A stretch of 64,000 nt of DNA, taken from the NCBI GenBank assembly GCA_900100895.1, contig FMTX01000006.1, positions 248,001 through 312,000 of the forward strand, written 5' to 3'. The notes beneath the pieces are model-generated. The model saw nothing but the letters and a program-made list of their open reading frames with translations. It searched no databases and was not told where the DNA came from. The position numbers and the translations under genes are program-made. This document shows positions 7,532 to 17,141 of this stretch, piece after piece. Position 1 is the stretch's first letter. The number at the start of each line of letters is the position of its first letter. This DNA is from Lachnospiraceae bacterium YSD2013 (GTDB taxonomy: Bacteria > Bacillota > Clostridia > Lachnospirales > Lachnospiraceae).

Positions 7532-9913
7532 TTACTTTATTCCTTCCGCAATGGCAGTAAGTCGTTTGAAATCATAGGCATCAAAAGCATCTGCCGCTTC
7601 TTTGATTTTTGCATCGGCTTCTTTGCCGAATGACTTGGCAGATAGTTCTTTGAGCGAAACACCAAGCTGTTCAAGGTCCATTTCTTTGACTGCCTTTATA
7701 AAGATTGCCGTACAGGAATCGGCTTTCAGCATATCGTAATTATCCTTCTTCGGCTCGGGTTTGGTCGTCGCGGTTTTCTCTGTCTGTGCCGTAGCGCTTG
7801 CTTTTTCTTTGGCCTTGCTCTTCACAAGTTCCGGTGGCAAGAAGGTTACCAGTATACGTGAAAGGTATCTCTGCCTGATAGGCTTAGCAACATATTCCTG
7901 GAAGCCTTTGTCTAGGATTTCTTCTCTTATATTCATGCCGATGTTGGCGGTAAGCGCGATAACGGGAACTTCTCTGGTTTCTGTTTTGTCAGACTCACGC
8001 ATTTGTTTAAGGGTTTCTTCTCCGCTCATTTCTGGCATTACCATGTCCATAAATACGATGTCATAAGTGTTGTCCTTAAGCTTGGCAAGCGCTTCCTCTC
8101 CGCTTTTGGCGGTATCAATTTGGGCATTATAGGCATTGAACAGACCTGTTGCCACCTTTAAGTTGACACTATTGTCATCAACCACAAGTATCTTAGCCTT
8201 GGATATATCAATGTCGGCAGCTTCGTTTTTCTTGATATAATCATCAATACTCCATTTGCCGTTGAATATGTCGCCTACATTTAAGCTCGATACCGGTTGT
8301 CTTATGAGTCTGCACTTGTCAAAATCGCCGTAATACTGCTCGGAATCGGCTACCACATAAGTGTTTTCCTCGCAGTTATACGTTGCAAGCACATTTGAAA
8401 TCGATACATATACTTCCGACGGAATAAATATGTAATCATATAGCTTGGCTTGGACTGCCTTGTTAAAAGAATAATATGAATCCGCGAAATCCGGCCTTAT
8501 CTTGAAGCCTTCCATAATCAGCTTCCAGGTATTATACTCGCGATTGTCATCGATGTAGATAAGTACGTTTTTCCTTGCGTCTTCGGGCATGCTTATCATC
8601 GGACTAGTATCACTGATTCCGCATTCAAAAGAAAACGATGATTCAAGGCCGATGCCCTCTATGGAGCGCACATCCATCGTTCCGCCCATAAGTTCAAGAA
8701 TCTTTTTGCATATTATGAACTTAAGGCTGATGCCCTTAAGGTTGGAATTCTGTCTTGAATCGTAGGTGTCATAAGCTTCATATATAGCATCGAGGTCGTA
8801 TTCGCTCAATCCGCAGCCTGTATCGAGTACCGCGCAGTCAAAATGAGCAGTCCTGTCGTCTTCGCTCCTTTGGCACTCAATATTAATCATTAAGCGTCCG
8901 TTTTGTGTTAAGAACAGCGAAATATACACAAGGCGCATGAAAATCTGCTTGATTCTGATATCGTCGCCGTGCAATACCTTGGGAATATTATGGTCGATTT
9001 TGACTCTGACCTTCAAATCCTTCCCCTTTGTGCTGGCGCTTACAGCATCCAGAACCTGCCTCAGTATTTCATCAAAACAAAAGTCAACGTTAACAAGTTT
9101 AACCTTACCCGAATCAAGCTTTGAATACATCAAAACATCATCGATTATCTCAAGCAGGTCGTATGCCGCCCTCTTAATAATATTGACTTCGTTTCTGATT
9201 CCGTCTTCCATTTCTTCACGAAGCGCAAGCTCCGTAAGTCCAATGATTGAGTTCATGGGAGTTCTGATTTCGTGGGACATATTTGCAAGAAAACGTGCCT
9301 TGGCAAGTCCGGCATTCTTCTCGATTTCACGGCTTTTATCAATTTCTTCTTCAACCTTGTTTATATTCTTTTCTATTCTTCTTAATACGAAACTGAGTGC
9401 AAAAGCAATCGATGCAAAAGAGAACGCGTATCCGAAGAAATATGCAAATCTGTCGGATATTACCGATTCAAAGCCGTTCCAGACATAATTTCTGAAATAT
9501 AGATACGTATTCCAGTAAAGAACTATCAGAAATACCCACCAGACATCTTTAAAATCAAGTAAAAGTATTATTCCGATGATACTTCCCGCAAACCATATAG
9601 GCGTACTGCTACCCATTTGCACACCGAAAATCATAAATACCGGCATCAGGACAAGCTCTATGTACATAACTATGGTAATTGCCAGCAGGCGTCTGTTATA
9701 CATCTTGACGTTCAAAACATGAACAACAATGCATATAACAAAGCACACCAACAAATTCACGAAAATGACACCGCTTCTGCATTTTAAAACCGCATAGTAA
9801 ATAATACCGGCAAATACGCACAATCCGGCAAGAATCAGCGTAAGGATATTGAATATATCCCGCTCCATGCTGTAGGTATATTTTCTTTTTTCGGGTTTCT
9901 CAAAAGCTTTCAT
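7532..9913 (-). CDS. hybrid sensor kinase with degraded ATP-binding domain
   Basis: The 793-residue protein has about six N-terminal membrane helices (residues 20-178), a HisKA domain with His214 in ANMSHEIRTPM, an HATPase-like region (about 315-432), a degenerate receiver (about 448-555) and an intact receiver (573-690) with phospho-acceptor Asp623 and the KP pair at 677-678. The N box (about 319-334) lacks the conserved Asn: the pattern NLLSNAIKFT is replaced by RLVYISLFLT. The G2 box GxGLGL reads GISLKF. G1 (DTGCGL) is kept. Autokinase activity is therefore doubtful, although the H box and final receiver look usable. It begins two bases after the stop of its canonical paralogue, suggesting a heteromeric pair. 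Confidence 0.88.
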   Translation of the reverse strand: MKAFEKPEKRKYTYSMERDIFNILTLILAGLCVFAGIIYYAVLKCRSGVIFVNLLVCFVICIVVHVLNVKMYNRRLLAITIVMYIELVLMPVFMIFGVQMGSSTPIWFAGSIIGIILLLDFKDVWWVFLIVLYWNTYLYFRNYVWNGFESVISDRFAYFFGYAFSFASIAFALSFVLRRIEKNINKVEEEIDKSREIEKNAGLAKARFLANMSHEIRTPMNSIIGLTELALREEMEDGIRNEVNIIKRAAYDLLEIIDDVLMYSKLDSGKVKLVNVDFCFDEILRQVLDAVSASTKGKDLKVRVKIDHNIPKVLHGDDIRIKQIFMRLVYISLFLTQNGRLMINIECQRSEDDRTAHFDCAVLDTGCGLSEYDLDAIYEAYDTYDSRQNSNLKGISLKFIICKKILELMGGTMDVRSIEGIGLESSFSFECGISDTSPMISMPEDARKNVLIYIDDNREYNTWKLIMEGFKIRPDFADSYYSFNKAVQAKLYDYIFIPSEVYVSISNVLATYNCEENTYVVADSEQYYGDFDKCRLIRQPVSSLNVGDIFNGKWSIDDYIKKNEAADIDISKAKILVVDDNSVNLKVATGLFNAYNAQIDTAKSGEEALAKLKDNTYDIVFMDMVMPEMSGEETLKQMRESDKTETREVPVIALTANIGMNIREEILDKGFQEYVAKPIRQRYLSRILVTFLPPELVKSKAKEKASATAQTEKTATTKPEPKKDNYDMLKADSCTAIFIKAVKEMDLEQLGVSLKELSAKSFGKEADAKIKEAADAFDAYDFKRLTAIAEGIK

Positions 9914-9915
9914 TT

Positions 9916-12021
9916 CTATACCTTTAACTTAACCAAATCACTCGGAATGTTATTGAGAAGAACTTTTTCAAGCTTATCTATTTCAATGGGTTTCGACAGA
10001 TAATCGTTAAATCCTTCCTTCATAAACATTTCTCTTGCGCCGCTTACAACGTTGGCGGTAAGCACCACAACGGGAACGTTACTCTTTTCGGGATTGTCCA
10101 AAGCTCTTATTGCTTTAAGTGTATCTATACCGTCCATACCGGGCATCATGTAGTCTAAGAATACGCAATCCACATGCTCATCCTGCAGTGTCATCAGACA
10201 CTCCGCGCCACTGTATGCAGTAATTACCGTAGGATTGTATCTTTCAAGAATGCCCTTCGCAACTTCCAAATTGACAATGCTGTCATCTACTACCATAACT
10301 GTCGCTTTTTCAATATCAAAGCCACCTTCAAACAACTGCTTTCTTATTGCGAAGTTCTTGGTCTGATTGATTAAGTCCGCAATATTTAGGCAGCTTACAG
10401 GCTTGGTAAGAACGTATTCAATAGGCTCGCCGGAATATGAATAGTTGCAATCGCTTATAATAACCAACTTACGCCAGTCAATGTCGCATTCCGCAAGCTT
10501 CTCTTTTATGAATTCATATGTGTCTGCAAGCACGAAATAGTATGTATACTTATTAAGTCCGCATTCTTTTACGAACTCATCTCTCGAAGAAGCTTTTATA
10601 TTCTTAATGTTCATAACCGAAAGTACTTTTTCGATATTCTTCTCTTCGTCCGTTCTGTCTATGTAAAAGCATACTGTGGCATCAGAATTTTTAGTGCTTC
10701 CGCAATGTTCATTTTCGTCTTCTTTGTCATACTTTTGATTGACTTCGAAAAAGAAAGCAGAACCTTTTCCGTATTCGCTTTCGGCCCAAATATTTCCGCC
10801 CATTATGCCTGCAAGTTTCTTACAAAATGCAAGCCCCAGGCCGTTTCCTTCAATAATTCGATCGGTCATTTCACCCGATCTGTTGTAAGGCTCGAAAATC
10901 TTATCGAGGTTCTCTTTTCTGATACCGATACCGGAGTCGGAAACCTTGATTTTAAGCTTTATTTCATCGTCTGCCACTTGCTCGGAAGTGATGTTTAATG
11001 CCATAAAGCCTTCTTTGGTGTATTTGATGGCATTGGACAACATATTGATGATTATCTGCCTTATCTTGCCGCTGTCTCCGATAAGTATCTTCTGAATCGA
11101 TGGGTCGATATCCGCCAGAAATTCTACGTTTGAATCAAGCAACCTTACCGACATAAGATTTATGATGTCGTTAAGCATAAATGCAAGATCGTACTTAACA
11201 TTCACAGGCGTAATGGAGTCCACATTCATATGTGAAAAGTCCAAAAGGTCTGTAGTTATGGACAAAAGCGCATGGCTCGAGTTAGATATGTTGAAGGCTT
11301 TTTCTTTGATATGATTGGACGCATTAGAGTCAAGCAACAGGTCGGTTGTTCCGATTATTGCATTAAGCGGTGTCCTTATTTCATGAGAAATATTTACAAG
11401 GAACATATCCTTGGCATCACTGACAATCTCAGCCTTCTTGGTGGCAAGTTCTCGGACTGCCATCTCTTTACGAAGCTGCAAATGTCTGTACCTGATAATG
11501 CATCCGCAGAGTACGCCGGTAATTATGATTGCGGCCTGAATTCGAAGATAATCAAGCGTTGTATTGGGGCCCACATGAAGCGAAGGGGCGTCCATTACCA
11601 CAAATCTGTAAAAAGCAACGCCCATGTCGGTAACCACTTGAATAACGTACATAACAATCCTTGTTTTGCCGTTTAAAAGAACCAGCGTATACACAAGGCC
11701 TATTATTGAATACAAAGGTATCTCAATTAAGTCTTTGGGCGAAATGATTAAAAGAGCCGGGAAACAGATAAGATTTACGTATGTAAGATATATGATGGTT
11801 AATAAGAATTCTTTGTGAATTTTCTTTTGCAGGAAAAAGAAAACAGTGCCGATTAAGCTTATGGAAGCATAAACCGCCACTGTGAAATAATCCATTCTGA
11901 GCAAAACCGCAGCAGAAACAAAAAGCAGTGAAAAGAAACTGCTTAAAAAAATAGCAAGATAGAATATTCTCTCCGATACCGCCACCCCATCTCCAAGGAA
12001 TCTGTCGACTATTTTGCTCAT
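9916..12021 (-). CDS. hybrid sensor histidine kinase/response regulator, canonical
   Basis: This 701-residue membrane protein has about six N-terminal membrane helices with almost no extracellular domain, HisKA with His213 in VNISHEIRTPLN, a complete HATPase domain (N box RQIIINMLSNAIKYT with Asn330, G1 DSGIGI, G2 GNGLGL), a receiver-like domain around 448-550 of uncertain activity, and a canonical receiver from about 573 with Asp623 in FLDYMMP. No output domain is present. I chose ATG 12021 because AGGGGAAGT precedes it. It shares domain order and length with the downstream paralogue. A TATAAT lies at 12083-12088 upstream but without a convincing -35. Confidence 0.92.
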   Translation of the reverse strand: MSKIVDRFLGDGVAVSERIFYLAIFLSSFFSLLFVSAAVLLRMDYFTVAVYASISLIGTVFFFLQKKIHKEFLLTIIYLTYVNLICFPALLIISPKDLIEIPLYSIIGLVYTLVLLNGKTRIVMYVIQVVTDMGVAFYRFVVMDAPSLHVGPNTTLDYLRIQAAIIITGVLCGCIIRYRHLQLRKEMAVRELATKKAEIVSDAKDMFLVNISHEIRTPLNAIIGTTDLLLDSNASNHIKEKAFNISNSSHALLSITTDLLDFSHMNVDSITPVNVKYDLAFMLNDIINLMSVRLLDSNVEFLADIDPSIQKILIGDSGKIRQIIINMLSNAIKYTKEGFMALNITSEQVADDEIKLKIKVSDSGIGIRKENLDKIFEPYNRSGEMTDRIIEGNGLGLAFCKKLAGIMGGNIWAESEYGKGSAFFFEVNQKYDKEDENEHCGSTKNSDATVCFYIDRTDEEKNIEKVLSVMNIKNIKASSRDEFVKECGLNKYTYYFVLADTYEFIKEKLAECDIDWRKLVIISDCNYSYSGEPIEYVLTKPVSCLNIADLINQTKNFAIRKQLFEGGFDIEKATVMVVDDSIVNLEVAKGILERYNPTVITAYSGAECLMTLQDEHVDCVFLDYMMPGMDGIDTLKAIRALDNPEKSNVPVVVLTANVVSGAREMFMKEGFNDYLSKPIEIDKLEKVLLNNIPSDLVKLKV

Positions 12022-12092
12022 ACTTCCCCTTAAGAACACACAAAGTTCTGAGAATATTCTATTGTTTTCGTATTAACTTGAAATTATAGGGG

Positions 12093-13292
12093 TTACCTGG
12101 TCATCAGCTTAACCATGGCTTCATTGAGACCTTCTACGGTGAGCTTGTACATGGGGAACATCTTCTTAACCGCAGTCTCGGCTTCACGCCAGGGAGCCTC
12201 ACCGGGAGCCATCTTAGGATTGAGCCATACGACCTTCTTATAATGCTGTTTAAGAAGCAACAGCCATTCTTCGCCCGAAAGTCCGCCGTTGGGGCCTCTG
12301 TAGTTACCGGTCTTGGAATATAACTCCTCGGGAGCCATAGCAGCATCGCCTACAATAATAACCTTGTAGTCCGAATCGATATTTCTGAACATCCAGTCCG
12401 TATCTACCCAGTCGCCGTTCTCGCACTCGGGAGTCTTGTACATCTTGGCATAGATACAGTTGTGGAAATAGTAACTCTTAACGTCCTTATAGTGATTGGA
12501 CTTATGAATCGCCTGGAACAGCTCATTTAAAAGCTTCGTAAACGGTATCATGGTACCGCCCGAATCCATCAAAAGAAGGAGCTTAACAGCATTCTTACGG
12601 GGCCGCTCCCACTCAAGCTTAAGGAATCCGCCGTTGTTACATGTGGAATCTATCGTGCCGTTAATATCAAGCTCGGTCTTGGGTATATCAAGCTTTGAGG
12701 AAAACTGACGAAGCTTTCTGAAGGCCATCTGGAACTGCCTGTTATCAAGCATCTTATCGTCACGGAAGTCCTTGTACTTACGGGCACCTACAACTGCAAA
12801 AGCAGACTGATAACCGGTGCTTCCGCCTACACGAATACCACCGATGTTGCCGCCCATATTACCAAACTGAGTCTTACCCATGGTACCGATCCAGTAGCTG
12901 CCGCCGTTGTGCTCACTATCCTGCTCTTTGAGTCGGTCTTTGAATTTCTGCTCGACGTCTTCTTTGTCCACGTGCATGTCTTCCACCTGGTTAAGCCAGT
13001 AACGCTCTTCTTCGTGAAGAAGCTCCTGCATTTCGGACTTATCGAGCCATTCAAGCATTCTGTCTGTAATTGTGTTCTCTGTCTTAATACCCTTAAAGCA
13101 TTCTTCAAAAGCCATATCGAACTTATCGAAGTCGGTCTCGCTTTTAACAAGAATAGCTCTTGCGGTATAATAAAAGCCCGTGAGGGATGACCCGCACAGG
13201 TTCTTATTCATGGCATCGTGAAGCGCTATCCATTCGGTTAAAGAAATATCGAGGCCTTTGGCCTTACAGGTATAAAAGAAGTTAGTAAACAT
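12093..13292 (-). CDS. VWA-domain protein, partner of a MoxR-type ATPase
   Basis: The 399-residue protein has a C-terminal von Willebrand A / CoxE-like domain with the metal-site signature LLLMDSGGTM near residue 240, preceded by a helical region of about 200 residues. Such proteins pair with MoxR AAA ATPases, the VWA protein acting as substrate adaptor, often for metal insertion or complex assembly. Here the ATPase gene lies three bases upstream. No substrate is evident from the neighbours. The region around residues 140-170 is rich in Gly (TMGKTQFGNMGG), probably flexible. Confidence 0.87.
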   Translation of the reverse strand: MFTNFFYTCKAKGLDISLTEWIALHDAMNKNLCGSSLTGFYYTARAILVKSETDFDKFDMAFEECFKGIKTENTITDRMLEWLDKSEMQELLHEEERYWLNQVEDMHVDKEDVEQKFKDRLKEQDSEHNGGSYWIGTMGKTQFGNMGGNIGGIRVGGSTGYQSAFAVVGARKYKDFRDDKMLDNRQFQMAFRKLRQFSSKLDIPKTELDINGTIDSTCNNGGFLKLEWERPRKNAVKLLLLMDSGGTMIPFTKLLNELFQAIHKSNHYKDVKSYYFHNCIYAKMYKTPECENGDWVDTDWMFRNIDSDYKVIIVGDAAMAPEELYSKTGNYRGPNGGLSGEEWLLLLKQHYKKVVWLNPKMAPGEAPWREAETAVKKMFPMYKLTVEGLNEAMVKLMTR

Positions 13293-13295
13293 TTA

Positions 13296-14108
13296 TTAAT
13301 CTACTCTCTTACGAACTATGTCAAGGTCTTCGTCTTTCTTGATTAAAACACCTACAAAAGGAAGTTCTGCCTTAATCTTCTCGGGATCCACGCCACCTAT
13401 CATCATAGCGTTAAGCCAGTCGATAAGCTCACTTGTGGCGGGTTTCTTACGAAGCTGGGAATACGATCTTATATCGTAGAACACCTGCATAGCGTTCTTA
13501 AGTAAAGTTTCCTCAATATCAGGGAAATGAGTCTTAACAATTTCCTCCATAAGGGCTTCGTCCGGGAAATCGATATAGTGGAAAATACAACGTCTCAAGA
13601 AAGCATCCGGAAGTTCTTTCTCGGCGTTGGATGTAATAATAACTATGGGACGGTGCTTGGCCTTAACTGTACGCTTGGTCTCATAGATATAGAATTCCAT
13701 CTGGTCTAGTTCCCACAAAAGGTCGTTGGGGAACTCAAGATCGGCCTTGTCTATCTCGTCGATAAGAAGGACTACCTGGTCCTCTGAGTCAAACGCCTCG
13801 CCGAGTTTACCAAGCTTAATGTATCTTGCGATATCGTCTACACCTTCGTTACCGAACTGACCGTCATACAAACGCTGAATGGTATCGTAGGTGTATAAGC
13901 CTTCCTGAGCCTTGGTGGTAGACTTAATGTTCCATACTATAAGCTTCTTACCGAGTGCTTCCGATACAGCCTTGGCAAGCATGGTCTTACCTGTTCCGGG
14001 CTCACCCTTGATAAGAAGGGGTTTCTCAAGTGCTGCGGCAATGTTAACGCTTGCCATAAGTTCTTCTGAGGCGATGTATTCGCCGGTTGATTTAAAGCTA
14101 TTGTTCAA
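13296..14108 (-). CDS. MoxR-family AAA+ ATPase
   Basis: A 270-residue AAA+ ATPase of the MoxR type: Walker A GEPGTGKT, Walker B VVLLIDEIDKAD, sensor 1 ITSNAEKE and arginine finger region FLRRC. MoxR proteins act as chaperone-like unfoldases together with VWA proteins, and the next gene is one. The start is a TTG: GGAG lies six bases before TTG 14108, inside the end of gpsA; another in-frame TTG at 14120 is possible but has a poor ribosome site. The overlap with gpsA (14098-14108) suggests coupling to the gpsA-plsY-der transcript. Confidence 0.88.
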   Translation of the reverse strand: MNNSFKSTGEYIASEELMASVNIAAALEKPLLIKGEPGTGKTMLAKAVSEALGKKLIVWNIKSTTKAQEGLYTYDTIQRLYDGQFGNEGVDDIARYIKLGKLGEAFDSEDQVVLLIDEIDKADLEFPNDLLWELDQMEFYIYETKRTVKAKHRPIVIITSNAEKELPDAFLRRCIFHYIDFPDEALMEEIVKTHFPDIEETLLKNAMQVFYDIRSYSQLRKKPATSELIDWLNAMMIGGVDPEKIKAELPFVGVLIKKDEDLDIVRKRVD

Positions 14109-15105
14109 AGCCGTCTCCAATCTCGATCTTTTTGTCCCTGATCATAAGGTCCCTTACTGCCTCGGCAGCAGGCTTGTCATTAAATAAAATTTCGTTAACC
14201 TGTTCAATAATGGGAAGTTCCACTTCATACTTACGTGCAAGCTGCATTGCGGCTTTGGCTGAATATACGCCTTCCACAACCATCTTAACTTCATCCATGG
14301 CTTCCTTCATGGTCTTGCCCTGTCCTATAAGAATGCCCGCACGTCTGTTACGCGAATGCATGCTGGCACAGGTAACAATCAAGTCGCCGATACCGGTAAG
14401 TCCCGCAAATGTCTCTGCCTTACCGCCCATCTTAATACCGAGTCTTGAGATCTCGGCAATACCTCTTGTAATAAGAGCCGCCTTGGTATTATCACCGTAT
14501 CCGAGTCCGTCTGCGATACCTGCGGCAAGCGCTACAACGTTCTTAAGAGATGAACCGATTTCCATACCAAGAACATCTGGTGATGTATAAACTCTGAAAG
14601 TCTCATTCATGAATAAATCCTGAATAAGCTTTGCAGTTCTCTGTTCGCGTGCACCTACAACGATTGTGGTAGGAATGCCGCGTCCTACTTCCTCGGCGTG
14701 TGTAGGTCCGCACATAACAGCAACCTTGGCCTGAGGGATCTCCTCCTCTATGATATCCGAAAGGGTCATGAGTGTGTTTTCTTCAATACCCTTCGCAACA
14801 TTTACTATAATCTGTCCGTCCTTCACATAATCCTTCATAAGGTGAGCGGTACCGCGTACAAAAGTGGACGGAACTGCCATTATAAGGACTTCGTTGTTCT
14901 TAACCGTAGCTTCGAGATCGGTAGTGAAGTCAACCGTCTTAGGAATCTTAACTCCCGGAAGCTTATCCACATATTCTCTCTTCTCGGAAAGCATCTTAAC
15001 TTCGTCTTCGAACTTACTCCATACGGTTACCTTGGAACCGTTTTTGTTAAGTAATACGGTGAGCGCAATTCCCCAGGAACCGGCTCCGATTACGCCTACA
15101 TTCAT
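14098..15105 (-). CDS. gpsA: glycerol-3-phosphate dehydrogenase [NAD(P)+]
   Basis: This 335-residue cytosolic enzyme reduces dihydroxyacetone phosphate to sn-glycerol 3-phosphate for phospholipid synthesis. The N-terminal dinucleotide-binding motif is VGVIGAGSWGIAL; VAKGIE, the catalytic lysine region SSLKNVVALAAGI and the family signature TGIGDLIVTC follow. Length is typical. AAAGGAGAACAATAA precedes the ATG, which overlaps the plsY stop (ATGA). It supplies the substrate for the PlsY acyltransferase encoded immediately upstream. Confidence 0.96.
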   Translation of the reverse strand: MNVGVIGAGSWGIALTVLLNKNGSKVTVWSKFEDEVKMLSEKREYVDKLPGVKIPKTVDFTTDLEATVKNNEVLIMAVPSTFVRGTAHLMKDYVKDGQIIVNVAKGIEENTLMTLSDIIEEEIPQAKVAVMCGPTHAEEVGRGIPTTIVVGAREQRTAKLIQDLFMNETFRVYTSPDVLGMEIGSSLKNVVALAAGIADGLGYGDNTKAALITRGIAEISRLGIKMGGKAETFAGLTGIGDLIVTCASMHSRNRRAGILIGQGKTMKEAMDEVKMVVEGVYSAKAAMQLARKYEVELPIIEQVNEILFNDKPAAEAVRDLMIRDKKIEIGDGFEQ

Positions 15106-15794
15106 TTATTGTTCTCCTTTAAAGCTTCAGCCTGAGCTGCTTTTTCTTTGCCTTTCTTGGAAAGGTAGGTTTTTCTCTCGTTACCCCTTGCGAGTCTTAT
15201 GATATTGGAGCGATGCTTCCAAAACGCCATAACTGTCAGGAATGCCGCAACAATGTACATCTCATTAAGGACAGACTGTTCAACACCGAACACACCTGCC
15301 TGACCCATAATGACGGTCTCTATCATAAATCCCAGATACAAAAGCAGGGATCCCAAAGAAACGTAGTGATTTAAAAAGAAATTTCCAAAGAACAAAAGAA
15401 GTCCCACCGGCACGTACATCCAATGAGAAGCAATCATCATGCCGCCTGTGGTGGCAATACCCTTGCCGCCTTTAAAGCCCATGTAAAAAGGAAAATTGTG
15501 ACCGAGCACACAGCCCGCGCCTGTATATAGAACAAGCAAAGGCTTAATATCTTCCGCCCCAAAAACCGGAACGATAACAAACCTGACAATGCATATTGCA
15601 ATAATAGCCTTAAGCATATCGCCGATGAACACGATAACGCCCGCTTTGGTACCAAGCACTCTTAAAGTGTTGGTGGTACCTGCATTACCGCTTCCGTGTT
15701 CTCTTATGTCGATACCGTGGATCTTACCGTAAAAGAAAGCGGTCTGAATCAATCCGAAAGCATAACCCAATACTAAACATAGAAGTCTTACCAT
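15102..15794 (-). CDS. plsY: glycerol-3-phosphate acyltransferase PlsY
   Basis: This polytopic membrane enzyme transfers acyl groups from acyl-phosphate to glycerol 3-phosphate, giving lysophosphatidate. Family motifs GSGNAGTTNTLRVLG, GHNFPFYMGFKGGKGIAT and a C-terminal KHRSNI region are visible across about five hydrophobic segments. At 230 residues it is about 25-30 residues longer than typical PlsY, the excess being a charged C-terminal tail (NERKTYLSKKGKEK...). Its ATG overlaps the der stop (TAATG). PlsX, which makes the acyl-phosphate, is encoded at 40101-41111. Confidence 0.95.
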   Translation of the reverse strand: MVRLLCLVLGYAFGLIQTAFFYGKIHGIDIREHGSGNAGTTNTLRVLGTKAGVIVFIGDMLKAIIAICIVRFVIVPVFGAEDIKPLLVLYTGAGCVLGHNFPFYMGFKGGKGIATTGGMMIASHWMYVPVGLLLFFGNFFLNHYVSLGSLLLYLGFMIETVIMGQAGVFGVEQSVLNEMYIVAAFLTVMAFWKHRSNIIRLARGNERKTYLSKKGKEKAAQAEALKENNK

Positions 15795-17131
15795 TACTCA
15801 TCTTCCTTTCTCTCACGAATAATAAAGTGAAGCGGGGTTCCCTTAAATCCGAAGGAATCTCTAATCTGGTTCTCAATATATCTTGTATAGGAAAAATGCA
15901 TCATTTCCTTGTCATTTACAAAAATAACAAATGTCGGAGGCTTAACGGAAGCCTGCGTAATGTAGTAAAGCTTAAGTCTCTTACCCTTATCCGTGGGAGG
16001 CTGCTGCATCGAAACGGCTCTTGCCATAATTTCGTTAAGCACACCGGTTCCGACTCTCATGCAGTGATTCTCGTATACCATGTCGATGGTCTCGAAAAGC
16101 TTATTGACTCTCTGACCGGTCTTGGCTGAAATAAATACGATTTCTGCATAAGACATAAAGGAAAGGACCTGTCTTACATCCTCAGTGAATCGATAAATGG
16201 TCTTATCGTCCTTCTCCTTGGCATCCCATTTATTGACAACAACGATAATAGCCTTGCCGTTATCGTGAGCAATACCCGCAATCTTGGCATCCTGCTCGGT
16301 AACACCTTCGGTGGCATCAATCAAAAGAAGCACAACATCGGCTCTCTCAACCGCGCTCACGGTTCTTACTATCATATAATGTTCAAGGTCTTCATGAATA
16401 CGGCTCTTGCGGCGCACACCCGCTGTATCGATAAACACATATTCCTTGTCATTATAAAGAACATCGGTATCGACCGCGTCACGTGTAGTACCCGCAATAT
16501 CTGAAACGATAAGTCTGTTCTCGCCGAGAATATAGTTAATAAGCGAGCTCTTACCTACATTGGGCTTACCGATTACCGCAACCTTAATACGCTCGTCTTC
16601 CTCGTCGTAATCAAGGTCATCGGGGAATAACTTAACCACTTCATCAAGCAAATCGCCGAATCCGAGCCTGTTGGCACTGGAAACCGGATAAGGATCTCCG
16701 ATACCGAGATTATAGAACTCGTAAACATCAGCCATGTACTTGTTAAAATCATCAACCTTATTTACAACAAGAAGTACAGGCTTGCCGGAACGTCTGAGCA
16801 TATCACAAACCTTACCGTCGGCATCCTGAAGTCCCTGCTTAACATCTGTCATAAAAAGAATGACATCCGCAGTCTCGATGGCAAGCTGAGCCTGTTCACG
16901 CATCTGTGATAAAATAACGTCCTTGGAATCAGGCTCGATACCGCCCGTATCCACAAGTGTGAATGCGTAATTAAGCCAGGTTACATCGACATAGATTCTG
17001 TCTCTTGTAACACCGGGAGTGTCTTTAACTATTGATATTTTCTCGCCTGCAAGTGCGTTAAAGAATGTAGATTTACCTACGTTAGGTCTTCCCACAACCG
17101 CAACTATCGGCTTTCTTTTCTTACTTTCCAT
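15794..17131 (-). CDS. der: ribosome biogenesis GTPase Der (EngA)
   Basis: A 445-residue protein with two tandem GTPase domains and a C-terminal KH-like domain, required for 50S subunit maturation. First domain: [21 protein letters not shown]. Second domain: [21 protein letters not shown] chose ATG 17131, preceded by ACGGAGAACAT; an in-frame start 45 bases upstream would overlap the DUF512 gene. The arrangement DUF512 protein-der-plsY-gpsA recurs in Clostridia. Confidence 0.97.
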   Translation of the reverse strand: MESKKRKPIVAVVGRPNVGKSTFFNALAGEKISIVKDTPGVTRDRIYVDVTWLNYAFTLVDTGGIEPDSKDVILSQMREQAQLAIETADVILFMTDVKQGLQDADGKVCDMLRRSGKPVLLVVNKVDDFNKYMADVYEFYNLGIGDPYPVSSANRLGFGDLLDEVVKLFPDDLDYDEEDERIKVAVIGKPNVGKSSLINYILGENRLIVSDIAGTTRDAVDTDVLYNDKEYVFIDTAGVRRKSRIHEDLEHYMIVRTVSAVERADVVLLLIDATEGVTEQDAKIAGIAHDNGKAIIVVVNKWDAKEKDDKTIYRFTEDVRQVLSFMSYAEIVFISAKTGQRVNKLFETIDMVYENHCMRVGTGVLNEIMARAVSMQQPPTDKGKRLKLYYITQASVKPPTFVIFVNDKEMMHFSYTRYIENQIRDSFGFKGTPLHFIIRERKEDE

Positions 17132-17141
17132 ATGTTCTCCG

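Noticed and set aside
13296-14120. Frameshift between gpsA and the AAA ATPase
   Set aside because: The overlap is explained by a TTG start with a good GGAG site; both proteins are full length.
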